From contig JADGQO010000138.1 in the NCBI GenBank assembly GCA_017881725.1, positions 1-34,321 of the forward strand: DNA of 34,321 nucleotides, read 5' to 3'. Positions 8,005 through 16,708 of the stretch are shown here, one piece after another. The stretch comes from Fibrobacteria bacterium. GTDB lineage: Bacteria > Fibrobacterota > Fibrobacteria > UBA11236. How positions within the stretch are numbered: the stretch's first letter is position 1; every line of letters begins with the position of its first letter. Under the pieces are notes generated by a model, which saw only the letters and a program-made list of their open reading frames with translations, was not told where the DNA came from and did no database searches. The translations under genes were made by a program, and so were the position numbers.

Positions 8005-9396
8005 ATGGATTGGGCAAGCATGAATCCAAAGCATGGTTTTCAAATCGGGCCTCGCCTGACGAACTCGATCTTCCTGATTACCCCGTTTTTGTTGGCCGCT
8101 TGCATGGAATTCCGGAATTCTTCGGCGGCGTCCAATCAAGCTAATCCTCTGGTAAAGACGGCTTCAATGGCCGGTTCATTGCCGGGCGCGTCTGCGACGG
8201 ACTCTGCGGGCTTGGCCTCAGCTAAACCGACGGCCCAGCTCTTCGGCGAAAAAAGCGATACCTTGGCGGGACGGGTCAAAGCGGGTGAATCCTTCAATTC
8301 CATCGTGCATGGATTGCGCCTTTCGAGCGGGGAAAGCAACCCATTGCTCGCCGGTATCCAAGCCAATTTCAAATTCAAACTCTATACTGGACAAAAGTAT
8401 CGAATCGTTTTTTCCGGAGCCGATAGCGCGCATCAAATCCGGAAATTTTTACTCGAGGATCGCGACTCCCATCGGCGCCATATTTTAGCTCGGGCCGAAA
8501 TTTCCTCAACCGTGGCGCCCCAACCCATGATCTATCAGGTGGCGGACATTCCCGTTCGTACCGATACCGTTGCGGTTTCCGGCGAACTCGAGAGCAACCT
8601 TTACGAGGCTTTTTTATCCAAAGGTGAAACGCCGGCTTTGATTCAGCAAATCACGCGCATTTTTGCCTGGGACATCGATTTTTTCAAGGACCCGCGTGTG
8701 GGCGATGCCTACAGTTTATTGGTCGAGAAGCACTTCGGCGAGGACGGAGGGTTCAAAGGGTATGGCCAGATTCTTTCGGCTCGCTACGTGAATCGCGGCA
8801 AGGCGTTTTATGGGATATTGTATCGCGGCGCCTATTACGATCAGGACGGCAAAAGTCTGGAAAAAATGTTGCTGAAGGTCCCCTTGAACTTCGCGCGCCT
8901 GTCTTCCGGTTTTACCGGTCATCGTCTGCACCCTATATTGGGCGTCAATCGTCCGCACTGGGGCGTCGACTATGCCGCGCCGAAAGGCACTCCGATTTTT
9001 GCCGCCGGGGACGGTACCATCGAATACACCAAATGGGTGAACGGATACGGCAAGACGATCAAGATTCGCCATAACGGCGTGTACAACACCTACTATGCGC
9101 ATTTAAACGGGTTCGCGGCCGGCATGGGCGCGGGGCGCCGGGTTAAGCAACGCGAAATCATCGGGTACCTGGGCATGACCGGATTGGCGACGGGACCGCA
9201 TTTGGATTACCGCGTGGAATGCCATGGACAATACATCAATCCCACCTCGCTCAAAATGGAAGCCAAAGACGGCGTGGCCAAAACCGAGTGGCAGGCATTT
9301 TGTTCGGATAGGGATTCCGACCTCGCCCGCATGGATGCGCGCGTGTATAAAAACCTGGCGGTCAGACCCGAAATTTCGACCAAGTCCTCGGGATAA
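8005..9396 (+). CDS. M23 family metallopeptidase, probable lipoprotein
   Basis: 463 residues. The N-terminus ends in a lipobox, PFLLAAC, with Cys33 as the probable lipidated residue. The ATG at 8020 would give a 28-residue signal peptide and may be the better start; neither has a good ribosome site. Residues 85-290 resemble the N-terminal region of OapA/MepM-type peptidases (AGRVKAGESFNSIV, VGDAYSLLVEK). The LytM/M23 domain spans about 290-415: SSGFTGHRLHPILG, zinc ligands H318 and D322 in HWGVD, YYAHL with H366, and GPHLDYRVE with H399. The second His of the usual HxH is Asp401. It should cut peptidoglycan cross-links in the periplasm. The gene stands 54 bases before bcp. Confidence 0.88.
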   Translation: MDWASMNPKHGFQIGPRLTNSIFLITPFLLAACMEFRNSSAASNQANPLVKTASMAGSLPGASATDSAGLASAKPTAQLFGEKSDTLAGRVKAGESFNSIVHGLRLSSGESNPLLAGIQANFKFKLYTGQKYRIVFSGADSAHQIRKFLLEDRDSHRRHILARAEISSTVAPQPMIYQVADIPVRTDTVAVSGELESNLYEAFLSKGETPALIQQITRIFAWDIDFFKDPRVGDAYSLLVEKHFGEDGGFKGYGQILSARYVNRGKAFYGILYRGAYYDQDGKSLEKMLLKVPLNFARLSSGFTGHRLHPILGVNRPHWGVDYAAPKGTPIFAAGDGTIEYTKWVNGYGKTIKIRHNGVYNTYYAHLNGFAAGMGAGRRVKQREIIGYLGMTGLATGPHLDYRVECHGQYINPTSLKMEAKDGVAKTEWQAFCSDRDSDLARMDARVYKNLAVRPEISTKSSG

Positions 9397-9450
9397 GAAG
9401 TTATTTTCCGAAACAGCATTTGAACCGGTTTAGTTAACCCCCAGGGACCC

Positions 9451-9987
9451 ATGGCAGCAAAAAAAAAGACTACCGATCAATCTTTTGTGAAAGAAAAATC
9501 GTCCACCAAAAAACTCCCTTCAAATGCCAAGGAGTTGCAGGTTGGTGATAAGGCCCCGGCCTTCACTCTCCTGGACGATGGCGGAAAAAAAGTTTCCCTT
9601 TCCGACTTCAAGGGGAAAACCGTGGTGCTCTACTTTTACCCCAAGGACAGCACTCCGGGATGCACCGTTGAAGCTTGTGATTTCCGTGACAACTTAGCGC
9701 GATTAAATAAAGCGAAGGCCGTAGTGTTGGGCGTGAGCGCGGATTCGGTGGAATCCCATCTGAAGTTCAAGTCCAAACAAGGATTGAATTTTGGTTTACT
9801 CAGCGATCCGGACAAGTCGGCCTTGGGCACCTATGGGGTCTGGCAGGAAAAATCGAACTATGGGCGCAAATACATGGGAATCGTCCGGACCACCTTCATC
9901 ATCGGTTCCGATGGGAAAATCACGCATATTTTCCCAAAGGTTCGGGTAGCCGGCCACGTTGATGCCGTTTTGTCCGCATTGACCTGA
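9451..9987 (+). CDS. bcp: Thioredoxin-dependent peroxiredoxin, BCP type
   Basis: 178 residues; an atypical two-cysteine peroxiredoxin that reduces hydroperoxides using thioredoxin. The motif [20 protein letters not shown] contains the peroxidatic Cys71 and the resolving Cys76, five residues apart as in Bcp. Further matches are [13 protein letters not shown] and [12 protein letters not shown]. The first 25-30 residues are a Lys/Ser-rich extension not found in short homologues, without signal-peptide character, so the protein is cytoplasmic. The ATG at 9451 follows an AGGGA site. It probably stands alone or follows the M23 gene in a short operon. Confidence 0.95.
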   Translation: MAAKKKTTDQSFVKEKSSTKKLPSNAKELQVGDKAPAFTLLDDGGKKVSLSDFKGKTVVLYFYPKDSTPGCTVEACDFRDNLARLNKAKAVVLGVSADSVESHLKFKSKQGLNFGLLSDPDKSALGTYGVWQEKSNYGRKYMGIVRTTFIIGSDGKITHIFPKVRVAGHVDAVLSALT

Positions 9988-10097
9988 TTTTATTCGCGTA
10001 AGCCCCGTTTTTAACGCCTTTGGGGATCAACCCACCAGCGGTTTTTGTCGCGATGTGAAAATGGGCCCACCGTTTTCCACGTTTCGTCCCTATCTTT

Positions 10098-10105
10098 ATA
10101 TTTGT
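10098..10105 (+). promoter_or_regulatory. TATATTTG box directly before the fibro-slime start
   Basis: The octamer TATATTTG lies four bases before the first ATG and matches the TAnnTTTG -7 element described for Bacteroidetes promoters. If used, the transcript would be leaderless, which would fit the missing ribosome site. Speculative. Confidence 0.25.
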
Positions 10106-10108
10106 CCC

Positions 10109-12319
10109 ATGATGCGTGCCGCAAGTTTTGGAAGAGTCCTCGGGCTGCTTCTATTTATAATCGGGATTCCCGTTCCGGGCCAGGATGTGCTGACCCTGAA
10201 TGCGCGACTGTTTGATCATAATTACGGCGACTTCGGCGGAGAGTTCGCGGACGCGGGGGTGAAGGGCTGTTCTCCCAAAGTGAATTCCTTGACCCATGGG
10301 ATGGTTCGCGATACCCTCTTCCTGGATTCGGCGACCGGGCGGAAGTGGCCCCGGCTCGGCAAGGTGGACATGTGTTCCTCGGAACTGGAAAAGTGGTTCG
10401 ATCCGGGTAACTCGCGGACGACCTCCTGCGGGAATATTTTCCTGGCCAACAGCGGAACCCCAACGCAACCGGTTTGGAAATTTCTCGACACGGCATTTTT
10501 CATGATGGACGCGGCCGGCTTGCAACCGACCTGGACTAATGCTTTCGGATCCACTCTTCGTCACGATTACGCGTACTGCATGGAAGTGAACGCGGCCTTC
10601 ACCTATCATGGCGGCGAGACCATGAAATTCCGCGGCGACGACGATCTCTGGGTCTACCTGGACAATCGCATTGCGGTTGATAACGGCGGCGTGCATAATG
10701 CCCTGGAAACCTCGACGGCCTTGGACAGCCTTTCCTTCCTGCATGGCAAGCTGGGACAGACCCTGGACATGGACATTTACTTTTGCAGCCGCCAGCCGGC
10801 GACATCGGTTTTCGGAATGGAAACCAATGTTGAATTGAAACCGTTGCAGGTCAGGAACATCCAAATCGTGGATTCGACCGGCGCGGCGGTATCCGGGAAG
10901 GATGTCGTCATTGGTCCCAAACGCGTTTGCGCTCGGCCCAATTATCAAATGCCCGGAGACTTGCAGTGCTCCAATTACAACATACCGGCCGGAGTCAGCT
11001 TCATGTCGGCGAACTGGGACATGAACGGCCAAACGCTCTCCCGGGACGGAGGGCAAGCCTGCCTGGATTTGAACCCAGCGGATTTCCCCGACAATACGCG
11101 GTTGAACCTAACCGCGAAAACCGGGGGACGAGTGGCGAGAATCTCCTTGACCCTGGCGCGCGTGGGAAAAATCTCCTCGGCATGGCTACGCGGCAACGGC
11201 CGCGCCGAGTGGGTCGACCTGATCCTGGACTCCGCTTCGGGACCCGTTCAACAAGGCCTGGATATCCGATGGCAAATGGACGGGAAGCCGGAAATGGTTA
11301 TGGCCCTGCCTGCGGCGACGCGCGGCCACCTATCGGGGCTTCTCGATTCAAGCGACATGGGCCCCCGAGGCGAAACCCGCATGGCGCCCATCCCGGCCAT
11401 CGCGTCGGAAGTTTTGTACGGCCAAAAGATTTTCTCAGATATCACCTTGCTGGACGGCATCAGCCCGATAGTCACGGCGGCCCAATTCCATTGGGGACAA
11501 GCCAACGGTGGCATTGGATATAACGGCTATCCGGCATACATCGACCTGACGGTCAGCGAAGGGATATTTTCCGCCGGGCAGGTTTCCGGTTTATTCCGCC
11601 TCAAGCGTCCGGGGAATTCTCCGGAAGATTTGACTTCGCAAGGAGCCCTGCTGTTGGCCCAAAGCGACGCGAAGTACCGGCTACTGTTGCCCCAAACCTT
11701 AGCCGATAGAGTTGGACCTCGCGACAGCGTATCCCTCTCCGAGGCGGCCGTCGATTCTTCCGGAAATCGCGCCGTACCGTATTATGTAGCGCTGCAATAT
11801 CCCGTCGATAACAACATCGCCGTCGGACCGGTGCAATTCCTGGATAATCCGACCGTGGGCCAAGGGTTTACTCCCGGCTCAACGCCTAGCGCGCTCATAC
11901 CGGTTTCACCCCGTTTGGATCCTATTCTCGGTGGCGAATCCGATCGCGCCTTGGCGGCCTCGCGTGGGCCGGTGCTGTCCATTACCACTCGGGTCCCCCT
12001 GGAAAGCGTGCAGCTGCGGTTTTTTGACCACCATGGCGGCTTCGTCAATTCCGTGAACCGGACGTTTTCCGACGATGACTGGAGCCGAATAGCCGCTGTC
12101 AGCCCCGGGGACACGGCGCGGCTCCTGCTTATGTGGTATCCCGTATCCATTGCCGGCTCAAGATTGGGGACCGGGGTTTACATCGTGCAGGGCGAGTTAC
12201 GCACCCGGGGTGGCGCCATCGTGTCGGGCGCGGCCGCTGGGGCGGGCACGGAATCCGTTCGCTCGACGGGGGCCGTGTTTCACCTGGTGCCGATGCGCTT
12301 CGGTTATATCCGCGATTAA
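10109..12319 (+). CDS. Fibro-slime domain secreted protein
   Basis: About 736 residues from the ATG-ATG at 10109. A GTG at 10055 would add 18 residues in front of a normal signal peptide, so 10109 is preferred. The signal peptide is MMRAASFGRVLGLLLFIIG followed by PVPGQ. Residues about 30-250 form a fibro-slime domain with the core FRGDDDLWVYLDNRIAVDNG (from residue 174), a PA14-like surface or carbohydrate-binding fold best known from Fibrobacter adhesion and slime proteins. The middle part is low in recognisable motifs. The end (VQLRFFDHHGGFV, GTGVYIVQGELRT) resembles the FlgD-like or secretion-tail domains seen on FCB surface proteins. The role is probably attachment. No Shine-Dalgarno sequence precedes the start. 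Confidence 0.85.
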   Translation: MMRAASFGRVLGLLLFIIGIPVPGQDVLTLNARLFDHNYGDFGGEFADAGVKGCSPKVNSLTHGMVRDTLFLDSATGRKWPRLGKVDMCSSELEKWFDPGNSRTTSCGNIFLANSGTPTQPVWKFLDTAFFMMDAAGLQPTWTNAFGSTLRHDYAYCMEVNAAFTYHGGETMKFRGDDDLWVYLDNRIAVDNGGVHNALETSTALDSLSFLHGKLGQTLDMDIYFCSRQPATSVFGMETNVELKPLQVRNIQIVDSTGAAVSGKDVVIGPKRVCARPNYQMPGDLQCSNYNIPAGVSFMSANWDMNGQTLSRDGGQACLDLNPADFPDNTRLNLTAKTGGRVARISLTLARVGKISSAWLRGNGRAEWVDLILDSASGPVQQGLDIRWQMDGKPEMVMALPAATRGHLSGLLDSSDMGPRGETRMAPIPAIASEVLYGQKIFSDITLLDGISPIVTAAQFHWGQANGGIGYNGYPAYIDLTVSEGIFSAGQVSGLFRLKRPGNSPEDLTSQGALLLAQSDAKYRLLLPQTLADRVGPRDSVSLSEAAVDSSGNRAVPYYVALQYPVDNNIAVGPVQFLDNPTVGQGFTPGSTPSALIPVSPRLDPILGGESDRALAASRGPVLSITTRVPLESVQLRFFDHHGGFVNSVNRTFSDDDWSRIAAVSPGDTARLLLMWYPVSIAGSRLGTGVYIVQGELRTRGGAIVSGAAAGAGTESVRSTGAVFHLVPMRFGYIRD

Positions 12320-12378
12320 GTAAAAATTTGGATTAGCGGGACGTTGAAAAAGTCTGCGGGTACGACGTAACGCAGGAG

Positions 12379-13158
12379 TTACGGTTTGATCCAGAGGATA
12401 TTCGCCTCGGACCAATCCGTCGCGGTATACGCTGCGGAGGTGTTCAGCGAATCGGCGGCGCCATAAGCTTTTCCATCCCGGGACATGGACTTGACCGCGA
12501 AGCGGCCCTGTGCCAATCGAGGGAAGACGAAATTTCCCGCAGTGTCCACGCTGCACCAATAGGGTGAGCCGGGAATGAATACCGAGGTCAAGCTCAGTTC
12601 CTTCCCACGGGTTCCCACTGACCCACGGAAATTCGGAACAGGAATCTTGGTCGTCATCGTGAACGCCAGGTTTCCCAGATGAAGGTTGGACGGCGTTCCG
12701 AGGTCACCGGCGCTCCGGCTGAATTGATAAACCGTCCCGACGCTACGCGCCAAGCGGAAATCGGCCACGAACGCCTCCCCGCGTAAGGCGGAATCGGACG
12801 AAGCCAAGTTCCTTGCCTGAACGTTGAACTCCACGGTGTCGCCATTCGGCCATACCAATCCCCGGGCGACGGCCGCGCGCATGGATTGAACCAGGTCGGA
12901 ATCCGTGAGGACGGCGGTGTGACCGGACTGTACCATCCTCTCCAATAAAGGAATGGTGTCGATGGTCGGATTTTGAAACCGGGCGAATACCCGAAGCTCG
13001 GCATCGGATGAGGCAGTGCCATCGGTTTTTTGCAATGCCAGTGTCAGTGCCGGGTTCTGGACATCGTCAAAGCCTCCCGCTACGCGCGGGTCCGAGCATG
13101 CGGACCAAAAAGTCACACTGAGGAGGATGGCGATAACCGGGAGATTCAGTTTGCCCAT
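12379..13158 (-). CDS. Lipoprotein of unknown function paired with the TIGR02147 gene
   Basis: 259 residues. A signal peptide ends in the lipobox FWSAC, with Cys21. The early segment VAGGFDDVQNPALTL recalls short Gly-Asn-Pro stretches after the lipid anchor in other Fibrobacterota lipoproteins (a memory of the group, not a computed match). The rest is beta-rich with carboxypeptidase-like repeats near the end (FVFPRLAQGRFAVKSMSRDG). No catalytic motif is seen. It starts 3 bases after the stop of the TIGR02147 gene, so the two form an operon. The regulator may control, or sense through, this lipoprotein. Confidence 0.7.
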   Translation of the reverse strand: MGKLNLPVIAILLSVTFWSACSDPRVAGGFDDVQNPALTLALQKTDGTASSDAELRVFARFQNPTIDTIPLLERMVQSGHTAVLTDSDLVQSMRAAVARGLVWPNGDTVEFNVQARNLASSDSALRGEAFVADFRLARSVGTVYQFSRSAGDLGTPSNLHLGNLAFTMTTKIPVPNFRGSVGTRGKELSLTSVFIPGSPYWCSVDTAGNFVFPRLAQGRFAVKSMSRDGKAYGAADSLNTSAAYTATDWSEANILWIKP

Positions 13159-13161
13159 CGC

Positions 13162-14049
13162 CTATTCCGGTTCGGATTTAGCCATGGGAGGATGGGAATC
13201 ACCCTTCCATTCCGGCAGTACGCTGTTGGGAAAGAATTGCATCGCCAAGGTATAGATCCGGTCCTCGTCCTTATCCGCGCCGACCAAGGCCTTTACTTCT
13301 TCACGAAAAGCCTGGATCTTTTCCTGCAAGGCAGAATAGCCTTGCTTGGAAATGAACACGGTCATGGCGTTGAACTCCCGATGGGCGGCCGGCACGTTGT
13401 TGAACACGTCCTGCGCCAGCCGGAGCATCTCGAATATACGAACCTTGCCGACGAAATCCTTGTTCTCGCGTTCCGTGGCGATGTTGGTTTCCCGGAGCGT
13501 GTAGCCGTTTGCGGTTTTGCTGATCAATCCAAGTTCCAAAAGGAGCTTGATACTTTCTTCCACCTCCGACGCGGAAATATTCGGAAAGACTTTCCGACCA
13601 ATGGCCGAGGGGTTGTTTTCCTTACTGTTGATCCCGAAATAAGCCCGAACGATGGAATGATTCCATTTGGAATAATACTCGTACCCGTCCTTGGCGATGA
13701 TCCTTGCTTTGGACCGGGTATACTTGGCCAATTCGGAGTACAGATGTTTTTTGGCTTCCGGATCCTTGCTTTGGTTGAAGCGCACCAGCAAGCCGAAGTA
13801 GGGGATTTCGCTGGGGCCCAACTTCATGGCTTTGGCGAATTTAAATTGCATGTCCAAGGTCAAATTTCGATTCCCGGCGATGACCTTGGAAAAGAAACTG
13901 GAGTTCGATAACGGCAAGCCTGATTTCGCCGCGAACGCGCGCAAAGAAAACTTTGCCTCCAGCATTTTCCGCGTAAAGAAATAATCGCCCAGGAAACGAC
14001 GGTAGTCGAGGTAATCGAATACAGAAGGCAAATTGGGTTTTGAAGCCAT
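13162..14049 (-). CDS. TIGR02147 family protein (putative regulator, Fibrobacterota paralogous family)
   Basis: 295 residues matching the TIGR02147/DUF4423 family, expanded in Fibrobacter. Features include SVFDYLDYRRFLGDYF at the start, a helix-turn-helix-like stretch about 34-70 (FSLRAFAAKSGLPLSNSSFF), and WNHSIVRAYFGI in the middle. Later parts fit as well: a winged-helix-like region SASEVEESIKLLLELGLISK, and FNAMTVFISKQGYSALQEKI near the end. Members are thought to be DNA-binding regulators but are poorly characterised. The ATG at 14049 has no ribosome site. A TATATTAG box lies 9 bases upstream, so the message may be leaderless. It is transcribed divergently from the propeller gene, with a perfect dyad between them. 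Confidence 0.87.
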   Translation of the reverse strand: MASKPNLPSVFDYLDYRRFLGDYFFTRKMLEAKFSLRAFAAKSGLPLSNSSFFSKVIAGNRNLTLDMQFKFAKAMKLGPSEIPYFGLLVRFNQSKDPEAKKHLYSELAKYTRSKARIIAKDGYEYYSKWNHSIVRAYFGINSKENNPSAIGRKVFPNISASEVEESIKLLLELGLISKTANGYTLRETNIATERENKDFVGKVRIFEMLRLAQDVFNNVPAAHREFNAMTVFISKQGYSALQEKIQAFREEVKALVGADKDEDRIYTLAMQFFPNSVLPEWKGDSHPPMAKSEPE

Positions 14050-14058
14050 TGGACGTAA

Positions 14059-14066
14059 CTAATATA
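14059..14066 (-). promoter_or_regulatory. TATATTAG box before the TIGR02147 start
   Basis: On the minus strand TATATTAG lies 9 bases before the ATG. Similar octamers (TATATTTG, TATCTTAG) lie close before the fibro-slime and propeller genes, which points to a shared -10-like element. Weak, by eye only. Confidence 0.25.
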
Positions 14067-14162
14067 CCCGAACCCAAACGGGGGGAGATTGCTTACATTA
14101 GGGACAACGCTGAAGTTGCGCGGAGGGACTGCGGAGATTGAGGCGTCATTTGGAGCTTTGGG

Positions 14163-14191
14163 CCCGATTGATGGAAAATCTGCCAATCGGG
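14163..14191. promoter_or_regulatory. Perfect 8+8 bp dyad, operator candidate
   Basis: CCCGATTG (14163-14170) and CAATCGGG (14184-14191) are perfect inverted repeats with a 13-base spacer. Their centres are 21 bases apart, two helical turns, as expected for a dimeric DNA-binding protein. The dyad lies between the divergent TIGR02147 and propeller genes. It could instead be a small stem-loop. Confidence 0.45.
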
Positions 14192-14288
14192 AGGGTTTTA
14201 AGCTGCGGTCACTTTGACCTAACATTTGGATAAGGCAATCCGTGTTACTTTTTATCTTAGCCGGCATGGCCATAAACTGGGGGATGGT

Positions 14289-16058
14289 ATGAAGATTGGG
14301 ACTAGAAATGTGTTGATGGCGGCGCTAGGCTTGGCGTTCGTTTCAGCCTCGGCCTTGGACACATTGAATCCGTATTTCACACTTAAGGACATCATGCCGG
14401 CGGAGTTGAACAATGTGGGCGGCATCGGCGGCGTCGACTTGTTCGCGAATGGGGATGGGGTCATCTGTACCTGGGGCGGCAGTCAAAAGAGCCTCGGTGA
14501 AGTGTGGATAATCCCCAATTTGGCTTCGGGAACCCCCGGCACGCCCGTGCGCGTCGCACAGGGCCTACGTGAGCCCCTGGGAGTGAAGGTAGTGGGACAG
14601 GATTTCTACGTGATGGAGAAACCGCGCCTCGTGAAGTTCACCGGCTCCGGCTCCACCTGGAACAAGTCCACCGTTTGGAGCCTGAACACCCAATGGTACG
14701 ACGATAACATGTGGCACCATTTCTCTTGGGGCCTGGTATACAAGGATTCCGCTTTCTGGTTCACGACGGGGATGGCCTATCCGCCGGACAACAATGATCC
14801 CAAGGAGCGCGGCGCCCTGATGAAGGTGGCCTTTGACGGAAGCGGCTACACCCAATACGCACGCGGCATGCGGAACACCGATGGGATCGGTCTTGGACCC
14901 GACGACGAGATTTTCATCAGCGATAATCAGGGGCATTGGAAGCCTATCGACTATATGTATCATATCCCCACCAAAACCGCCCCCACCAATGGCGGACGTT
15001 TCTACGGATACCGCACTTCCAAGAACAACGATTGCGGACTCACCCCGGACAATCTCGCCCAGGACAATTGCCCTACGGATCCAGTATACCCGCCCGCCGT
15101 ATGGCTGCCTTATACCATCTTCAGCAACAGCCCGACCCACCCTTTGCTCCTGAAGGCTGGCCCCTATGCAGGACAGATGATCATGGGCGATGTTTACCAT
15201 GGGGATATCCTCCGTACCTTCGTGGAGAAAGTGAACGGCGAGTACCAAGGAGCGGCCTTCACCTTCATGACCCAGAAGATGACCGGGGGGACTGGGATCC
15301 AATTCGGCGTGCAACAATTCCTGTACACGCCTTCGGGATCGGTCCTGGTCATTGGTATCGGCGGCGGCACCTGCAACCTGGGCGGCTCGTCCAATTGGAA
15401 CTGGCAGGGCACCTGCCGAGGCTTGGACCTGTTGACCCCCACTCAGACTGTTCCGTTCGACATCCTCGCAATCCGTTCAGTAATCGATGGCTTCGATGTC
15501 GAGTTCAGCCAACCTGCCGCGGCGGCGGCGGGGCAGGCGTCCAACTGGAACCTCAAGGTGTCGCAATTCGTTCCCACCTTCGACTATGGCGTAAATAACC
15601 CTGCCGCGAAAACCAATGTGAACGTCCCCATCAGCGGCGCTTCTCTTTCCGGGGATGGAAAGCATGTACGGCTCACGTTCGCACCCCTCACGACGAATCG
15701 CATGTACACCATCACCGCGACCAGCACCGTGAAAAGCGCGAGCGGAAGCGACCTTTGGACCAATGTGGGTTATTACACCTTGAACGCGGTGAACAAAACC
15801 ACTTCCATCTCCTCCGCTCACATCGCGTCCTTCGCGAGCAAGATCCACGCATCCTTACATACAGGCCGTGTCGCTTTCGATTTGCCCTTCAATGGCGCCT
15901 GGAAACTCGAAGTGCTGCGCCTGGATGGTACCCAGGCCGCGCAGGCTTCCGGGTCAGGCCCTTCGCGGTTCGAAAGCGGGGCCTTGGCACCGGGGCTTTA
16001 TGTGGTGGCGGGCAGGGCCGAAGGAACCACCTTCGGCGAAAAGATCCAAGTCCAATAG
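14289..16058 (+). CDS. Secreted beta-propeller (sorbosone/glucose dehydrogenase-like) protein
   Basis: 589 residues from the ATG at 14289, which has GGGGGA just upstream and begins a clear signal peptide (MKIGTRNVLMAALGLAFVSASA). An in-frame TTG at 14226 is less likely. Residues 25-410 look like a six-bladed NHL/SGL-type propeller related to PQQ-type sugar dehydrogenases: GGIGGVDLFANGDGVICTW, GLREPLGVKVVGQDFYVM, RNTDGIGLGPDDEIFISDNQ. The region also has GDVYHGDILRTFVE. No CxxCH haem motif is present. Residues 410-510 are Ig-like (FDVEFSQPAAAAAG). The last 80 (GAWKLEVLRLDG ... GLYVVAGRAEG) resemble the sorting tails of FCB secreted proteins. Enzyme activity is not proven. Confidence 0.7.
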   Translation: MKIGTRNVLMAALGLAFVSASALDTLNPYFTLKDIMPAELNNVGGIGGVDLFANGDGVICTWGGSQKSLGEVWIIPNLASGTPGTPVRVAQGLREPLGVKVVGQDFYVMEKPRLVKFTGSGSTWNKSTVWSLNTQWYDDNMWHHFSWGLVYKDSAFWFTTGMAYPPDNNDPKERGALMKVAFDGSGYTQYARGMRNTDGIGLGPDDEIFISDNQGHWKPIDYMYHIPTKTAPTNGGRFYGYRTSKNNDCGLTPDNLAQDNCPTDPVYPPAVWLPYTIFSNSPTHPLLLKAGPYAGQMIMGDVYHGDILRTFVEKVNGEYQGAAFTFMTQKMTGGTGIQFGVQQFLYTPSGSVLVIGIGGGTCNLGGSSNWNWQGTCRGLDLLTPTQTVPFDILAIRSVIDGFDVEFSQPAAAAAGQASNWNLKVSQFVPTFDYGVNNPAAKTNVNVPISGASLSGDGKHVRLTFAPLTTNRMYTITATSTVKSASGSDLWTNVGYYTLNAVNKTTSISSAHIASFASKIHASLHTGRVAFDLPFNGAWKLEVLRLDGTQAAQASGSGPSRFESGALAPGLYVVAGRAEGTTFGEKIQVQ

Positions 16059-16093
16059 GCGAGCTTCGGCGGAACAGACCTTGGCCGCTCGCC
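16058..16093 (+). terminator. Stem-loop at the end of the propeller gene
   Basis: GGCGAGC (16058-16064) pairs with GCTCGCC (16087-16093) across a 22-base loop, starting at the last base of the stop codon. There is no T-run after it, so termination is uncertain. Confidence 0.3.
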
Positions 16094-16583
16094 CATCGGT
16101 AATTTCTCCTATAAGGGGTTGACCCGTTCCGGGATTGCCTCCCGGTCCGTTTCGAGATAGGTTCATACCCGGACGCGCCTGATATTTTGGAGCGCTGACC
16201 ACCCAACACTTGGGTCATTATTTTTACCAATCAAGTCCCGGAAACCACCCTGCTTGCAGGGTCATACATAGCCCATAAAAACTTCCCATTGGTCTTACGT
16301 CTGCATAGGCGACTCATCCGACGCCGGCATACTGGTTATGGAAGAAAACCTGGGACTCCAAAGGAAAGCCAAAACCCGAGGCTGGCGGCGAGGCATCAGG
16401 CGATAATCAAAAAAGGGCGCATGCTTAGGACATCCTCCCATTTCACCCTGGTTTCCGAAAAGCATTGAATAAAGTAGAAGAGGTAAACGACGAGGGGAAG
16501 TACGTCCTCCGGCTGGCTAAACACGTAGAAGCGTTTGGAAATCATTCCCCGTGAAACGTGTTGGTAGGCCATTTCTGGAAAAC

Positions 16584-16618
16584 GGAGTGCGCCTGGAAGG
16601 GAGTGCGCAATGGAGTGC
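16584..16618. repeat. Triple direct repeat GGAGTGC(GC)
   Basis: GGAGTGCGC occurs at 16584 and 16600 and the shorter GGAGTGC at 16612, about 90-125 bases before the adaptor start. They could be regulator sites for the efflux operon; spacing is 16 then 12 bases, not a clean helical repeat. Confidence 0.4.
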
Positions 16619-16641
16619 TATTTGTAGGTGCAGTCTAAATT

Positions 16642-16667
16642 TTAAAACTGAACTAATCCGGTTTTAA
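16642..16667. promoter_or_regulatory. TTAAAAC / GTTTTAA inverted repeat before the efflux operon
   Basis: TTAAAAC (16642-16648) and GTTTTAA (16661-16667) are perfect inverted repeats with a 12-base spacer, 42 bases before the adaptor start, in the place expected for a promoter or operator. Confidence 0.4.
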
Positions 16668-16708
16668 TGTCCGGCTCGTATCATTGTTTTCACTGATTGG
16701 AGCTTGCC

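Larger units (their letters stand above)
16059..16708. other. Intergenic region of about 650 bp upstream of the efflux operon
   Basis: No convincing gene. Near the efflux start it contains three direct GGAGTGC repeats (16584-16618) and an inverted repeat (16642-16667). A short stretch around 16467-16553 reads as a plausible peptide but has no start signal or known family. Confidence 0.5.

Noticed and set aside
10151..11056. Long minus-strand frame opposite the fibro-slime gene
   Set aside because: Antisense to a gene with clear domain motifs and a signal peptide; composition is that of a complementary frame.
12366..12383. CGTAAC/GTTACG stem over the lipoprotein stop codon as a bidirectional terminator
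   Set aside because: Only six pairs, overlaps the stop codon and lacks a T-run on either strand.
13030..13911. Plus-strand frame opposite the TIGR02147 gene
   Set aside because: The minus-strand reading matches a known family over its whole length; the plus one has no motif.
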